Shown piece after piece: positions 8,372 to 16,867 of a DNA stretch of 64,000 bases; within the stretch, counting starts at the first letter, position 1; every line of letters starts with the position of its first letter. Location: positions 744,001-808,000 of the forward strand of contig NZ_JBNILN010000001.1 of the NCBI RefSeq assembly GCF_050107715.1, in the 5' to 3' direction. The translations under genes were made by a program, and so were the position numbers. The notes beneath the pieces are model-generated. The model was not told the origin of the DNA. It searched no databases and worked only from the letters and a program-made list of their open reading frames with translations. The stretch comes from Metabacillus_B sp050107715. GTDB lineage: Bacteria > Bacillota > Bacilli > Bacillales > Bacillaceae.

Positions 8372-9889
8372 ATGTACAAATTTCCAAACTCGGAAGGCTC
8401 CATTATTCAATTTAAAGACCGTTATGACAATTTTATCGGGGGAAGATGGGAGCCTCCGGTTAAGGGAGAGTATTTTGAAAATGCTACACCTGTTACAGGA
8501 AAAGTATTTTGCCAGATTGCCAGATCCACAGAAGAAGACATCGAGCTTGCCCTCGACGCTGCCCATAAAGCAAAGGATTCATGGGGGAAAACCTCCGTTA
8601 CCGAGCGGTCTCTCATCTTAAACAGGATTGCAGACCGCATGGAAGAAAACCTCGAAAAACTTGCTGTTGCTGAGACCTGGGAGAATGGTAAAGCAGTCAG
8701 AGAGACGCTGAATGCGGACATACCGCTCGCTGTAGACCACTTCCGCTACTTCGCTTCCGTTATCCGGGCTCAGGAAGGAAGCATTGCGCAAATTGACCAT
8801 GATACAGTAGCCTACCATTTCTACGAACCGCTCGGTGTAGTCGGACAAATCATCCCCTGGAACTTCCCGATCCTTATGGCCGCCTGGAAAATCGCTCCCG
8901 CTCTTGCTGCAGGAAACACCATTGTCCTAAAGCCCGCTGAACAAACTCCTGCCTCACTCATGTTCTTACTGGATCTGATTGGAGATTTAATCCCTGAAGG
9001 GGTGTTAAACGTTGTGAATGGATACGGAGTGGAGGCCGGAAAACCGCTTGCCTCCAATCCAAGAATCAACAAAGTAGCCTTTACCGGCGAAACAACAACC
9101 GGCCGTCTGATCATGCAATATGCCTCCCAAAATATTATTCCGGTGACCCTTGAGCTGGGAGGAAAGTCTCCGAATCTGTTTTTCGAGGATGTCATGCGGG
9201 AGGACGATGAATTTCTGGACAAGGCGGTTGAAGGATTCGTCATGTTCGCTTTAAATCAGGGTGAAGTCTGTACGTGTCCTTCCCGCGCACTCGTTCAGGA
9301 ATCCATTTATGAACCGTTTATGGAACGCGCCATCGAACGGGTCAAAGCCATCAAAACAGGGAACCCCCTTGACCCGAGTGTCATGATGGGAGCTCAGGCT
9401 TCTTCCGAACAGATGGAAAAGATTCTATCCTATCTTGAAATCGGGAAATCAGAAGGAGCAAAATGCCTGACTGGCGGTGAACGAAACCGGCTGGATGGAG
9501 ACCTTGCTGACGGATATTACGTACAGCCGACAATCTTTGAAGGAAAAAACAACATGCGCATCTTTCAGGAAGAAATTTTCGGACCTGTGCTTTCCGTTAC
9601 TTCCTTCAAACATCCGGAAGAGGCACTCGCTCTCGCTAACGACAGTTTATACGGTCTTGGAGCCGGCTTATGGACACGCGATATGAACACCGCTTTCCAA
9701 TTTGGACGATCCATCGAAGCAGGACGGGTATGGACAAACTGCTATCATCAATACCCGGCACATGCTGCCTTTGGCGGCTATAAAATGTCCGGTATCGGCC
9801 GTGAAAACCATAAAATGATGCTTAGCCATTATCAGCAAGTTAAAAATCTGCTCGTAAGCTACAGCACAAACAAACTCGGATTCTTTTAA
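8372..9889 (+). CDS. Aldehyde dehydrogenase, acetaldehyde-type (AldB/ExaC/AcoD-like)
   Basis: A 505-residue NAD(P)-dependent aldehyde dehydrogenase. It has the cofactor-binding IIPWNFPILMAAWKIAPALA (160-179), the general base Glu261 in TLELGGKSP and the catalytic Cys300 in NQGEVCTCPSR. The GEVCTCPSR form is typical of the AldB/ExaC/AcoD branch that oxidises acetaldehyde and other short aldehydes during ethanol or acetoin breakdown. GGGAGGAG precedes the ATG. The next gene, DUF779, begins 23 bp downstream with its own ribosome binding site and is the usual partner of this branch, so the two form an operon. A cre-like site upstream suggests repression by preferred carbon sources. Confidence 0.93.
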   Translation: MYKFPNSEGSIIQFKDRYDNFIGGRWEPPVKGEYFENATPVTGKVFCQIARSTEEDIELALDAAHKAKDSWGKTSVTERSLILNRIADRMEENLEKLAVAETWENGKAVRETLNADIPLAVDHFRYFASVIRAQEGSIAQIDHDTVAYHFYEPLGVVGQIIPWNFPILMAAWKIAPALAAGNTIVLKPAEQTPASLMFLLDLIGDLIPEGVLNVVNGYGVEAGKPLASNPRINKVAFTGETTTGRLIMQYASQNIIPVTLELGGKSPNLFFEDVMREDDEFLDKAVEGFVMFALNQGEVCTCPSRALVQESIYEPFMERAIERVKAIKTGNPLDPSVMMGAQASSEQMEKILSYLEIGKSEGAKCLTGGERNRLDGDLADGYYVQPTIFEGKNNMRIFQEEIFGPVLSVTSFKHPEEALALANDSLYGLGAGLWTRDMNTAFQFGRSIEAGRVWTNCYHQYPAHAAFGGYKMSGIGRENHKMMLSHYQQVKNLLVSYSTNKLGFF

Positions 9890-9912
9890 AAACAGAAGGG
9901 AGGTGCTTAAGA

Positions 9913-10296
9913 ATGGCCGAACGCGTAACCGCGACAGAATCCGCCTTAGCTTTAATCGAGACACTTCAAACCAGGCACGGACCCATTCTATTCCATCAAT
10001 CAGGAGGCTGCTGCGATGGAAGCTCTCCCATGTGCTATCCGGAAGGGGATCTTCTGATCGGCAGCCAGGACCTCCTTCTTGGACAAATAGTCGGATCACC
10101 CTTCTATATTCATAAAAAGCAATATGAGTATTGGAAGCATACACAGCTCATCATTGACGTAACGGATGGGCGCGGCGGAATGTTCTCCCTGGAAGGCGCG
10201 GAGGGAGTAAGATTTTTAAGCCGCTCCCGCCCGTTTACATCCGAGGAGATTCATGAACTCGAGGCAGAAACGGAAGCGGGGAGAAGACAGCAATAG
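9913..10296 (+). CDS. DUF779 family protein, aldehyde dehydrogenase partner
   Basis: A 127-residue small protein with the conserved block HQSGGCCDGSSPMCYPEG (residues 28-45). Its three cysteines suggest metal binding or redox activity. DUF779 genes are repeatedly found directly after ExaC/AldB-type aldehyde dehydrogenases, as here, which implies a role in the same step, although no biochemical function is settled. The ribosome binding site GGGAGGTG is 8 nt before the ATG. The C-terminus is charged. Just after the stop begins a region of tandem and dispersed repeats. Confidence 0.85.
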   Translation: MAERVTATESALALIETLQTRHGPILFHQSGGCCDGSSPMCYPEGDLLIGSQDLLLGQIVGSPFYIHKKQYEYWKHTQLIIDVTDGRGGMFSLEGAEGVRFLSRSRPFTSEEIHELEAETEAGRRQQ

Positions 10297-10380
10297 CTGG
10301 AAGCTTCTGACCGCTGGTGCTTGGAGATTTCGTCTTGTTTCCGATGCAAGACCCTCCGAGCGGTGTTGGGCGGGCATTGC

Positions 10381-10890
10381 CTTGCTCCCGTATACCGGCG
10401 GGCGATGCTTGCCTCCGAATGGGGTTTGATGGAGATTGCCTTGCTCCCGTATACCGGCGGGCGATGCTTGCCTCCGAATGGGGTTTGATGGAGATTGCCT
10501 TGCTTCTGTATGCTGGCAGGCGATGCTTGCCTCCGAATAGGGTTTGATGGAGATTGCCTTGCTTCTGTATGATGGCGGGCGATGCTTGCCTCCGAATGGG
10601 GTTTGATGGAGGTTGCCTTGCTTCCGTATACCGGCGGGCGATGCTTGCCTACGAATGGGGTTTGATGGAGATTGCCTTGCTTCTGTATGCTGGCAGGCGA
10701 TGCTTGCCTCCGAATGGGGTTTGATGGAGGTTGCCTTGCTTCTGTATGATGGCGGGCGATGCTTGCCTCCGAATGGGGTTTGATGGAGGTTGCCTTGCTT
10801 CTGTATGCTGGCAGGCGATGCTTGCCTCCGAATAGGGTTTGATGGAGGTTGCCTTGCTTCTGTATGCTGGCAGGCGATGCTTGCCTCCGA
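10381..10890. repeat. 59-bp tandem minisatellite, nine units
   Basis: Nine head-to-tail units start at 10381, 10440, 10499, 10558, 10617, 10676, 10735, 10794 and 10853, with an exact period of 59 bp. The last unit is partial. Units differ mainly in one segment (GTATACCGGCGGG, GTATGATGGCGGG or GTATGCTGGCAGG). Every unit can form a 7-bp hairpin GGCRGGC-GAT-GCTTGCC, and the variants keep pairing through G-T wobbles. The period is not a multiple of three, and a minus-strand open frame crosses the array only because no frame contains a stop. The last unit runs straight into a dispersed repeat that begins with the same GCCTCCGACC bases. Confidence 0.9.
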
Positions 10891-11230
10891 CCCCCGCTCT
10901 GCTAAAGCATTAAACCTCTGGCACCATTTCGCAAGAGCTTTGCGGCACAAGGGCTTACAAGGTCTCATCTCTGTCCCTGAATAGGCTGAAAAACGGGGTC
11001 GGAGGCTGCCTCCGACCCCAATTATGTCTGCTGATTCCCCTCTGTCCCCATAGCATCAGAACCGTTGGGGGAGAAGGAAGAAGCGATGTCTGCCTCTGTC
11101 CCTCGATCCTTTACCGTGACGGGGGACGGAGGCACTCGTCCTGTACATCCTGTAAAACCGGCGAACCGAACTAAAAACACAGGAGAAACGGCCGCCAGCA
11201 CTATAAAATCACCGTTGTCCATAAGACGAA
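10884..11230. repeat. Dispersed intergenic repeat, copy A
   Basis: About 300 bp with the same architecture as copies at 41083-41370 and 50345-50610. The order is GCCTCCGACC, then CTGCTAAAGC-TAAACCTC, then GCACAAGG. Next comes a perfect palindrome GGGGTCGGAGGC-T-GCCTCCGACCCC at 10995-11019, followed by AATTATGTCTGCTG, CTGTCCCC, GGGGGAG and a closing GACGGAGGC. It carries no ORF of note. It could be a non-autonomous mobile or structured-RNA element. Confidence 0.75.
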
Positions 11231-11232
11231 TG

Positions 11233-11260
11233 GGACTGGCCTTGTGTCAGTCCTTTTTTT
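11233..11260 (+). terminator. Terminator at the end of repeat copy A
   Basis: GGACTG and CAGTCC arms with a nine-base loop followed by seven T on the plus strand. No plus-strand gene lies close, so it may end read-through from the DUF779 operon. Confidence 0.6.
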
Positions 11261-11296
11261 CCTTAGGTTAAGGGGGTTTTACAACACTCCCTTCAA

Positions 11297-11322
11297 AAAA
11301 ACCGGCTCCCATCCATGGGAGC
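11297..11322 (-). terminator. Terminator of the YvbH-like gene
   Basis: GCTCCCAT-GG-ATGGGAGC hairpin on the minus strand followed by CGG and seven T, 13 bp after the stop codon. Confidence 0.8.
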
Positions 11323-11334
11323 AGGCCGCTGTCA

Positions 11335-11949
11335 TCAATTGTTGATATATTTTTCAAAAACATATCCAAAGTCTTTAATGCTGTACTGCTTTTTCGTATC
11401 CATCAGCCAGCTGAAGGCGGTTTGATTCACTTTCTTAAATTCTTCTGAAAGACTGCCCTCGGTGCTTCTCATGTTTCCAAGGGTAGCGGAAGCCATTTGC
11501 AGACTTTGCTTCGCATATTCAAGGGCTTGGTGGCTTTCTTTATTGATCTCAGCAATTTTAATGAGAGCTTTATATAAATCCTTAAGCTCTTCCAGATGTT
11601 TTTTATGTACATCAATAGAGTACGCAGTATCCCCCATTTTAAACTTAATTTCGACATCGAGGTCTACCGTTCCCGCTGTTTCGAGAAAGACCTCGCTTAT
11701 CTTATTTGAACGGTACTCCATACGGCGCAGCGTTCGCTTCTTGCTGGCTGCACTTGCCCCGTCCAGATGGACGAGTGCACGGTTTGTAAAGCAATACTCA
11801 TCCGCTTTTGATTTAATCAGAAAAAAGATGCGTTCATTTTCCTCATGGAGGATATAATCATCAGCGTCTACTTTGTCGTAATCGGCGGGCTTAATGACAC
11901 TCCCGATATCACTTAAGCCAAGCATATCGGAGGCTACTTTTCCAAACAT
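11335..11949 (-). CDS. YvbH-like protein with bacterial PH domain
   Basis: A protein of about 204 residues that matches Bacillus YvbH in length and layout. It has an N-terminal bacterial pleckstrin-homology domain of about 125 residues (RIFFLIKSKADEYCFTNRAL, then strands ending at SIDVHKKHLEELKDLYKAL) and a helical C-terminal oligomerisation region with the conserved end KKQYSIKDFGYVFEKYI. The frame offers two ATGs; the second at 11949 has AAAGGAAG at a better distance and gives the family's usual start MFGKVASDMLG. It is cytoplasmic with no signal peptide. Function is unknown; some PH-domain relatives are stress-related. It is monocistronic with its own terminator. Confidence 0.85.
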   Translation of the reverse strand: MFGKVASDMLGLSDIGSVIKPADYDKVDADDYILHEENERIFFLIKSKADEYCFTNRALVHLDGASAASKKRTLRRMEYRSNKISEVFLETAGTVDLDVEIKFKMGDTAYSIDVHKKHLEELKDLYKALIKIAEINKESHQALEYAKQSLQMASATLGNMRSTEGSLSEEFKKVNQTAFSWLMDTKKQYSIKDFGYVFEKYINN

Positions 11950-12054
11950 ATTCATCTTCCTTTCTTATGCAAAACTTCCCTTTCCAGTTTACCATATTCT
12001 TCTGTTCTCTCATCCTGCGGATCGTTAGACAATTGGATATTTATCCTTAAGGAA

Positions 12055-13101
12055 TTATCTCGGCCGCGCCACAATGCCGTTATGCACTTTGATAAACCCG
12101 TGCCTCAGGATATCAAACCCTCCCTCATATACATACAGGCCCATCTGTCTAATATCCATAAGCTCCCGGTACGTATGATTCATTACATCTGCCATAATCG
12201 TATAAAAGAGCTTTGACTTTATCTGGCATCTCGAAGTGGTCATAATCACGTATCCGCCGGGCTTTAAAAATTTCCTGTGCCAATCCATCGCTTCCTGCTT
12301 GAGATCATCCGGAAAATGCTCAAGCAATCCCACACTTAATACAATGTCGAATTCCTTTCCAAATTCCAGGTTTCGAATGTCCTTAACTACATAGGTGATG
12401 TTCATCTGGTCTTTATACCAAACCTTTACGTTTCCAGTGGCGGGATTTGTTCCGAGAAACGGATACGTATCGGGGAAATGGCCAAAACGGTCTGTTTTAC
12501 AAAATTCATCGTAATCCGCCATGACCACCTCTCCCCCCGGATACATGGCATACAGCTGCATGGCTTCGTATCCTTCCGCCGCTCCGAGAAAGAGGATTCT
12601 TGGCCTGACTAAATCCAGCCCTTCAAACAGCGCCCTTTTGCCCCGGGGATCCCAGATTCCGTCTTCAATCCGGTGAGCATAATTCCAAAGTGAAAGACGG
12701 ATGGTTTCCCCGAGTGCACCTCTTACATCTTTCAGCTGAAAACGGGCAAGATGATGCCATAGCTGTTTCTTGCTCGCGTTCAGTTCTCCTGGCACATCCT
12801 TCACAAACCATTCATGAAAAGAGCGGTTAAAGTATTCCCATGAGGTTTTCACAGACATTTCCCCGTGTGCTTCTTCGTAAGTCCGCTTTGATTTGGAAAT
12901 CGTCTTTACTTCATAGGGCCGTCCTGCTTCTTTCCACGTCAGGCTGGACCAGTCTGAGACAGTTCCAGCGTTATAAAAGCGGTTTTTTTCTTCATTTTTC
13001 ACCTTCCGTATATCGGCACGCCAGCTTGGAAAAAGCTCCGTTTTTCCAGCATCTTCTTCTGTGTAGCGAAATGCATTTTGAGTTTGGTAAACCAATGTCA
13101 T
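12055..13101 (-). CDS. SAM-dependent class I methyltransferase, substrate unknown
   Basis: A protein of 348 residues when started at ATG 13101, which has GAGGGGAG just upstream; the open frame extends 25 codons further without a ribosome binding site. The N-terminal half is of unknown type. The C-terminal half is a Rossmann methyltransferase with the SAM loop PRILFLGAAEGYEAMQLYA (motif I), VVMADYDEF (motif II), IVLSVGLLEHFPDDLKQEA (motif IV) and KPGGYVIMTTSRCQIK (post-motif). The L-E-H-F segment is typical of small-molecule or lipid methyltransferases. It diverges from the OPT transporter gene with about 170 bp of shared control region. I cannot assign a substrate. Confidence 0.8.
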   Translation of the reverse strand: MTLVYQTQNAFRYTEEDAGKTELFPSWRADIRKVKNEEKNRFYNAGTVSDWSSLTWKEAGRPYEVKTISKSKRTYEEAHGEMSVKTSWEYFNRSFHEWFVKDVPGELNASKKQLWHHLARFQLKDVRGALGETIRLSLWNYAHRIEDGIWDPRGKRALFEGLDLVRPRILFLGAAEGYEAMQLYAMYPGGEVVMADYDEFCKTDRFGHFPDTYPFLGTNPATGNVKVWYKDQMNITYVVKDIRNLEFGKEFDIVLSVGLLEHFPDDLKQEAMDWHRKFLKPGGYVIMTTSRCQIKSKLFYTIMADVMNHTYRELMDIRQMGLYVYEGGFDILRHGFIKVHNGIVARPR

Positions 13102-13275
13102 CCTTCTCCCCTCAGAATAGGATTCTGCAGCTGAAACCCAGTTTGTAATGTAAGCGATTTCTATAAATACTTCCACGTCATTCTTTTTATCCCTGCATGA
13201 AGGGGGTTTTCTTAGAAGAGAAAAAGTGGTATGATTATAAATGTTTTTTTACTATAACTATAGGTGGCGAGTAAA

Positions 13276-15168
13276 TTGTCAGATGATTCAAAACAACGTG
13301 ATAAGTTTGTTCCTTATATTCCTTCGTCTAAATCACTGCCAGAGCTCACCGTAACCGCAATTGCACTGGGAATTATCCTTGCCATTGTATTCGGTGCAGC
13401 GAATGCGTACCTTGGTCTCCGCATCGGTTTGACGGTATCCGCGTCCATTCCGGCTGCTGTTATTTCGATGGCAATTTTGCGAGGTTTATTTAGAAGGAAT
13501 TCGATTTTGGAAAACAATATTGTTCAAACGATGACCACAGCCGGGGAAGCAGTCGGAGCTGGAGCTGTATTTACACTTCCTGCATTGTTCCTCTGGGATG
13601 TGAATGTCAGCCAGGGGCTGATTATATTCGTCGTTCTTACCGGGGGTTTCCTTGGTGTATTTATGATGGTTCCTCTTCGTCAGCTTTTAATCGTTAAAGA
13701 GCATGAGATCTTGCCTTATCCGGAAGGCACGGCTTGTGCAGAGGTATTGAAATCCGGAGAAAAAGGCGGAAACAGTGCCAAACTGATCGGAATCGGTCTA
13801 TTAATCGGGGGAGGGTTCAAAGCTCTCGGTGATGGATTTAAATTATTTAAAACAGAAGTAGAAACAGGGATCTCGAATTTTAAAAATGCCGTTGTCGGGA
13901 TTGATACCCTTCCAGCGCTTCTTGGTGTCGGCTACATTATCGGCCCCAGAGTTGCAGGTCAAATGCTTGGCGGAGGACTTCTGGCCTGGATCGTTCTTAT
14001 CCCGGCTATCGGATTCTTCGGAAGCGGTTCTGCGGCTGCAGTATTTCCGGCTGAGGCTCCAATCAGCGAGCTTGATGTCTGGGGCATCTGGGAAGGCTAC
14101 ATCCGCTACATTGGCGCCGGAGCGGTTGCGGTTGCCGGGCTGATTACCCTGGCTAAATCGCTTCCTACCCTTTTCAGCTCGGCATTTGCTACGTTTAGAG
14201 GTGTACGTGATAACAAAGGAGCTATGAAGGCAGCCCCTATCCGTACTGAGCAGGATATTCCAATGAAATATGTGCTTCTTGGGATTCTTGCGATTGTTTT
14301 GATTATTGCTTTTGTTCCGGTTACAGACATCGGAATTATCGGTGCTCTTGCCATTGCAATCTTCGGATTTTTATTCGTATCCGTCGCGTCACGCATTGTC
14401 GGGGTTGTAGGAAGCTCATCCTCTCCTGTATCAGGAATGACAATTGCTACCCTCTTAATCGTTACGGTCGTTTATAAAGCAACAGGCTTCTCAGGAATGG
14501 ACGGAATGGTGGCCGCCCTTCTTGTAGCAGCGATTGTGTGTACAGCGCTGGCTGTAGCCGGCGACATTTCACAGGATTTGAAGACAGGCTACATTGTTGG
14601 AGGGACTCCTTGGAAACAGCAAGTCGCCATGATGATCGGGGTTGTTGCTTCCGGCTCTCTTGTCGGCTTCATCCTGATTCTTATGGATAATGCTTATACA
14701 ATGGGATCTGCGGAGCTTCCTGCTCCAAAAGCAGCTCTGATGAAAATTCTTGCAGAAGGTGTTCTCGGCGGAGATCTCCCTTGGGACTTGATCTTTATCG
14801 GAGCAGCGATTGCTGTGACGCTTGAATTCTTTGGTTTAAACTCTCTTGTTGTAGCTGTAGGTATCTACCTGCCAGTTCATATCAGTACTCCGATTATGAT
14901 CGGCGGATTTGTCCGCTACTTCGTTGAAGTTTTCTCTAAGACGAAGGAAGCAATTAAAGAACGGACAGACCGAGGAACACTCTTTGCATCCGGTCTGATT
15001 GCAGGTGAGGCTCTGATCGGCGTAGTCATTGCGGTTCTCCTTTACTTTGAAGTGAACATTCCGGAAAACGCGTTATTCCCAAGCAATCTTCTGCCATTTA
15101 TCTTATTTATGCTCCTGGCCGTATTGCTCTGGTTTATCTCGTTCAAAGGAAGCAAAAAAGGTGTTTAA
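13276..15168 (+). CDS. OPT family oligopeptide/metal-chelate transporter
   Basis: A membrane protein of about 630 residues with 14 to 16 predicted helices. It belongs to the OPT superfamily, whose members import oligopeptides, glutathione-like peptides or metal-siderophore chelates using the proton gradient. Typical features are LTVTAIALGIILAIVFGAAN and GLRIGLTVSASIPAAVISMA near the start, TMTTAGEAVGAGAVFTLPAL, and HEILPYPEGTACAEVLKSG. The TTG at 13276 has AGGTGG eight bases upstream and is preferred over the in-frame GTG at 13264, which lies within that site. The PqqD-like gene overlaps its 3' end by 8 bp, indicating translational coupling. Substrate is unknown. Confidence 0.87.
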   Translation: MSDDSKQRDKFVPYIPSSKSLPELTVTAIALGIILAIVFGAANAYLGLRIGLTVSASIPAAVISMAILRGLFRRNSILENNIVQTMTTAGEAVGAGAVFTLPALFLWDVNVSQGLIIFVVLTGGFLGVFMMVPLRQLLIVKEHEILPYPEGTACAEVLKSGEKGGNSAKLIGIGLLIGGGFKALGDGFKLFKTEVETGISNFKNAVVGIDTLPALLGVGYIIGPRVAGQMLGGGLLAWIVLIPAIGFFGSGSAAAVFPAEAPISELDVWGIWEGYIRYIGAGAVAVAGLITLAKSLPTLFSSAFATFRGVRDNKGAMKAAPIRTEQDIPMKYVLLGILAIVLIIAFVPVTDIGIIGALAIAIFGFLFVSVASRIVGVVGSSSSPVSGMTIATLLIVTVVYKATGFSGMDGMVAALLVAAIVCTALAVAGDISQDLKTGYIVGGTPWKQQVAMMIGVVASGSLVGFILILMDNAYTMGSAELPAPKAALMKILAEGVLGGDLPWDLIFIGAAIAVTLEFFGLNSLVVAVGIYLPVHISTPIMIGGFVRYFVEVFSKTKEAIKERTDRGTLFASGLIAGEALIGVVIAVLLYFEVNIPENALFPSNLLPFILFMLLAVLLWFISFKGSKKGV

Positions 15169-15511
15169 ACGCAAAAAAGAGAGGAACCTGCTTGAGCTGG
15201 TTCCTCTTCTTGCAGACCATGTTTCGTTTGAAAGAAAAGAAAATGGAAAAGGAATTCTTCTTGTACAGCGGACAAACGCCGTCGAACGATTCTCCGTCCG
15301 CTTTCTGAAACAGCCGGCCGTCCGCACCATCCAAATGGACGAGTACGGTACGTTTATCCTTTCCGAAATGGGAGAGGAAGCAACGGTGGATGATCTCGCC
15401 AGCCGGATGAGCGCCCATTTTGGAGAGAATGCAGAACCGGTTCTCCCAAGACTTACAAAATTCCTGCAAATTCTAGAATCACAGGAATGGCTGAATTGGA
15501 AAAATGAATAG
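15161..15511 (+). CDS. PqqD-like (RRE fold) protein coupled to the OPT transporter
   Basis: A protein of 116 residues starting with GTG inside the last codons of the OPT gene, with AAAGGAAG upstream. Its middle and end resemble PqqD: VRTIQMDEYGTFILSEMGEE followed by a helical region ending in LPRLTKFLQILESQEW. PqqD folds bind leader peptides of ribosomally made, modified peptides and present them to radical-SAM or other enzymes. No such enzyme or precursor gene is visible nearby. The 8-bp overlap suggests that the two products act together, perhaps in peptide recognition or control of the transporter, which is inference. A strong terminator follows. Confidence 0.75.
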   Translation: MFKRKKERNLLELVPLLADHVSFERKENGKGILLVQRTNAVERFSVRFLKQPAVRTIQMDEYGTFILSEMGEEATVDDLASRMSAHFGENAEPVLPRLTKFLQILESQEWLNWKNE

Positions 15512-15520
15512 AGTATAAGG

Positions 15521-15552
15521 AAAAATCCTCCCTCAGCGGGAGGATTTTTTTG
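15521..15552 (+). terminator. Terminator of the OPT-PqqD operon
   Basis: AAAATCCTCCC and GGGAGGATTTT arms with a five-base loop followed by further T on the plus strand, 10 bp after the PqqD-like stop. Confidence 0.9.
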
Positions 15553-15857
15553 TGAAACGAAGAGTGAGTGTACAACAAGGATCACTTTTTACGTATACGA
15601 CAATGATTTGACCGGTTTTTTTCGATCAATCGGCTTATATAGGCGTTACGACTGTTTTTTATAGTGCTTACAGCCGCTTTTATTGTAATTCGGGCCGCTT
15701 TAACTTTGTATGCGATAGCTTTATTGTCCGTATTATTGCTTTTATTGTCCGTATTATCATTTTTTTGTCCGTACTATTGCTTTTATTGTCCGTACTATCG
15801 TTTTTATTGTCCGTATTCCTAATATAAAGACTTTTCGACAACAATTGACATTCTGTG
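15553..15857. other. Gene-free stretch with a short tandem repeat
   Basis: AT-rich spacer between the PqqD-like gene and the ABC exporter operon. It holds the 21-bp tandem repeat described separately. The only open frames through it are repeat-encoded and lack ribosome binding sites. Confidence 0.5.
15722..15819. repeat. Five-copy 20-21 bp tandem repeat
   Basis: The core TTGTCCGTAYTATYG recurs with GTCCGTA at 15726, 15747, 15767, 15788 and 15809, a period of 20 or 21 bp. Units vary by transitions in the tail (TTGCT, TCATT, TCGTT). The array lies in a gene-free spacer. A minus-strand frame across it is low-complexity and has no ribosome binding site. Confidence 0.85.
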
Positions 15858-16153
15858 TTACTCATTTCTAGTAACCAGAAGCATATGCCAAATCCCCGAT
15901 CCCCGATCCATACGGTTCGAAAGGGGTTTACCGTTCACTGCAGTCCCTTGGTATGAAACCATTCCGCACTTCGGTAAATCGAGGCGCACGTTCTCACTTT
16001 CACTGCCGACTAAAGCTCCACCACCTGCTCCGCCGTTCCTTATGTAAAACGGGCTTGCAGTGAGCTGCTCCTGTTCTCTGCTCCGATACAGCAGCAAATC
16101 CATGATACTGGTGCTGTATTCCGTAAAACCAGCCAGCCAGGATCATAATCCTC

Positions 16154-16867
16154 TCATGTATTCAGCAGACGGTATATCCATTCATCACCAGAACCATCGT
16201 CCGAGAATTCTTCTTCAGCTGACTTGGCATTTCCTATAAAGGAGAAGGTTCCGCTGCTTAATACCCCGATCCGGTCAAAGAGGGTCATGATCTCGTTTAA
16301 GTCATGGGTCGTATATACAATGGTCTTCCCTCTATCTGCCAGCGTCTTAACGAGCCGGTTGATTTCAAGCTTTGATTGGAGATCGATTCCAACTGTCGGT
16401 TCATCCATCAGCAGAACATCCGGATCGTGGATGAGGGCGGCAGCAATATTGAGCTTTCTTTTCATGCCGCCGGAGAGCTTCCTTACTTTCTCGTTCCAGT
16501 GTCCTTCCAGCTGGACCTCCTCACAGAGCTTTTTCAGCTGCTCTGTGGAGGCCTTTGCACCGGAGAGCCTGCTGAAGGCAATCATATTCTCTTTGACGGT
16601 ATGCTGCTCCCACAGAGCGATATCCTGCGGGATGTAGCCAATAGCTTGCCGGACCTTCCTCTTTTTCTTCCAGCTGTCCATGCCGTTAATATACGCTGTC
16701 CCGGAATCAGGAGCAGCAATGGTTGCCAGAATGGAAAGCAGGGTAGACTTCCCGGCTCCATTTCGGCCCAGAAGACCGAACACCTCGCCCTTTGGGATGC
16801 TGAGGGCAATCTCTTTGAGCGGCTGTTTTTTGCCATAGGATTTTGAAACATTTTGGATATCAATCAT
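16154..16867 (-). CDS. ABC exporter ATP-binding protein
   Basis: A 237-residue nucleotide-binding subunit. It has Walker A GRNGAGKST (residues 34-42), the Q-loop GYIPQDIALW, the signature LSGGMKRKLNIA, Walker B VLLMDEPTVGID and the switch histidine in YTTHDLNE. This pattern is that of drug, bacteriocin or lipid exporters of the DrrA/CcmA-like group. The ATG at 16867 overlaps the stop of the upstream permease in a TGATG arrangement, so translation is coupled. It is the last gene of a four-gene operon. The exported compound is unknown. Confidence 0.9.
   Translation of the reverse strand: MIDIQNVSKSYGKKQPLKEIALSIPKGEVFGLLGRNGAGKSTLLSILATIAAPDSGTAYINGMDSWKKKRKVRQAIGYIPQDIALWEQHTVKENMIAFSRLSGAKASTEQLKKLCEEVQLEGHWNEKVRKLSGGMKRKLNIAAALIHDPDVLLMDEPTVGIDLQSKLEINRLVKTLADRGKTIVYTTHDLNEIMTLFDRIGVLSSGTFSFIGNAKSAEEEFSDDGSGDEWIYRLLNT

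Noticed and set aside
10216..10968. Minus-strand open frame of 250 codons across the 59-bp minisatellite
   Set aside because: It is open only because the repeat unit has no stop codon in any minus-strand frame; there is no ribosome binding site and the product is a shifted tandem repeat.
15680..15865. Minus-strand 61-codon frame across the 21-bp repeat
   Set aside because: Low-complexity repeat translation (NTDNK, RTIKA) without start signal.
15858..16103. 81-codon frame downstream of the ABC ATPase gene
   Set aside because: No ribosome binding site and no recognisable family; composition (Gly and Arg clusters) is not convincing for a protein.
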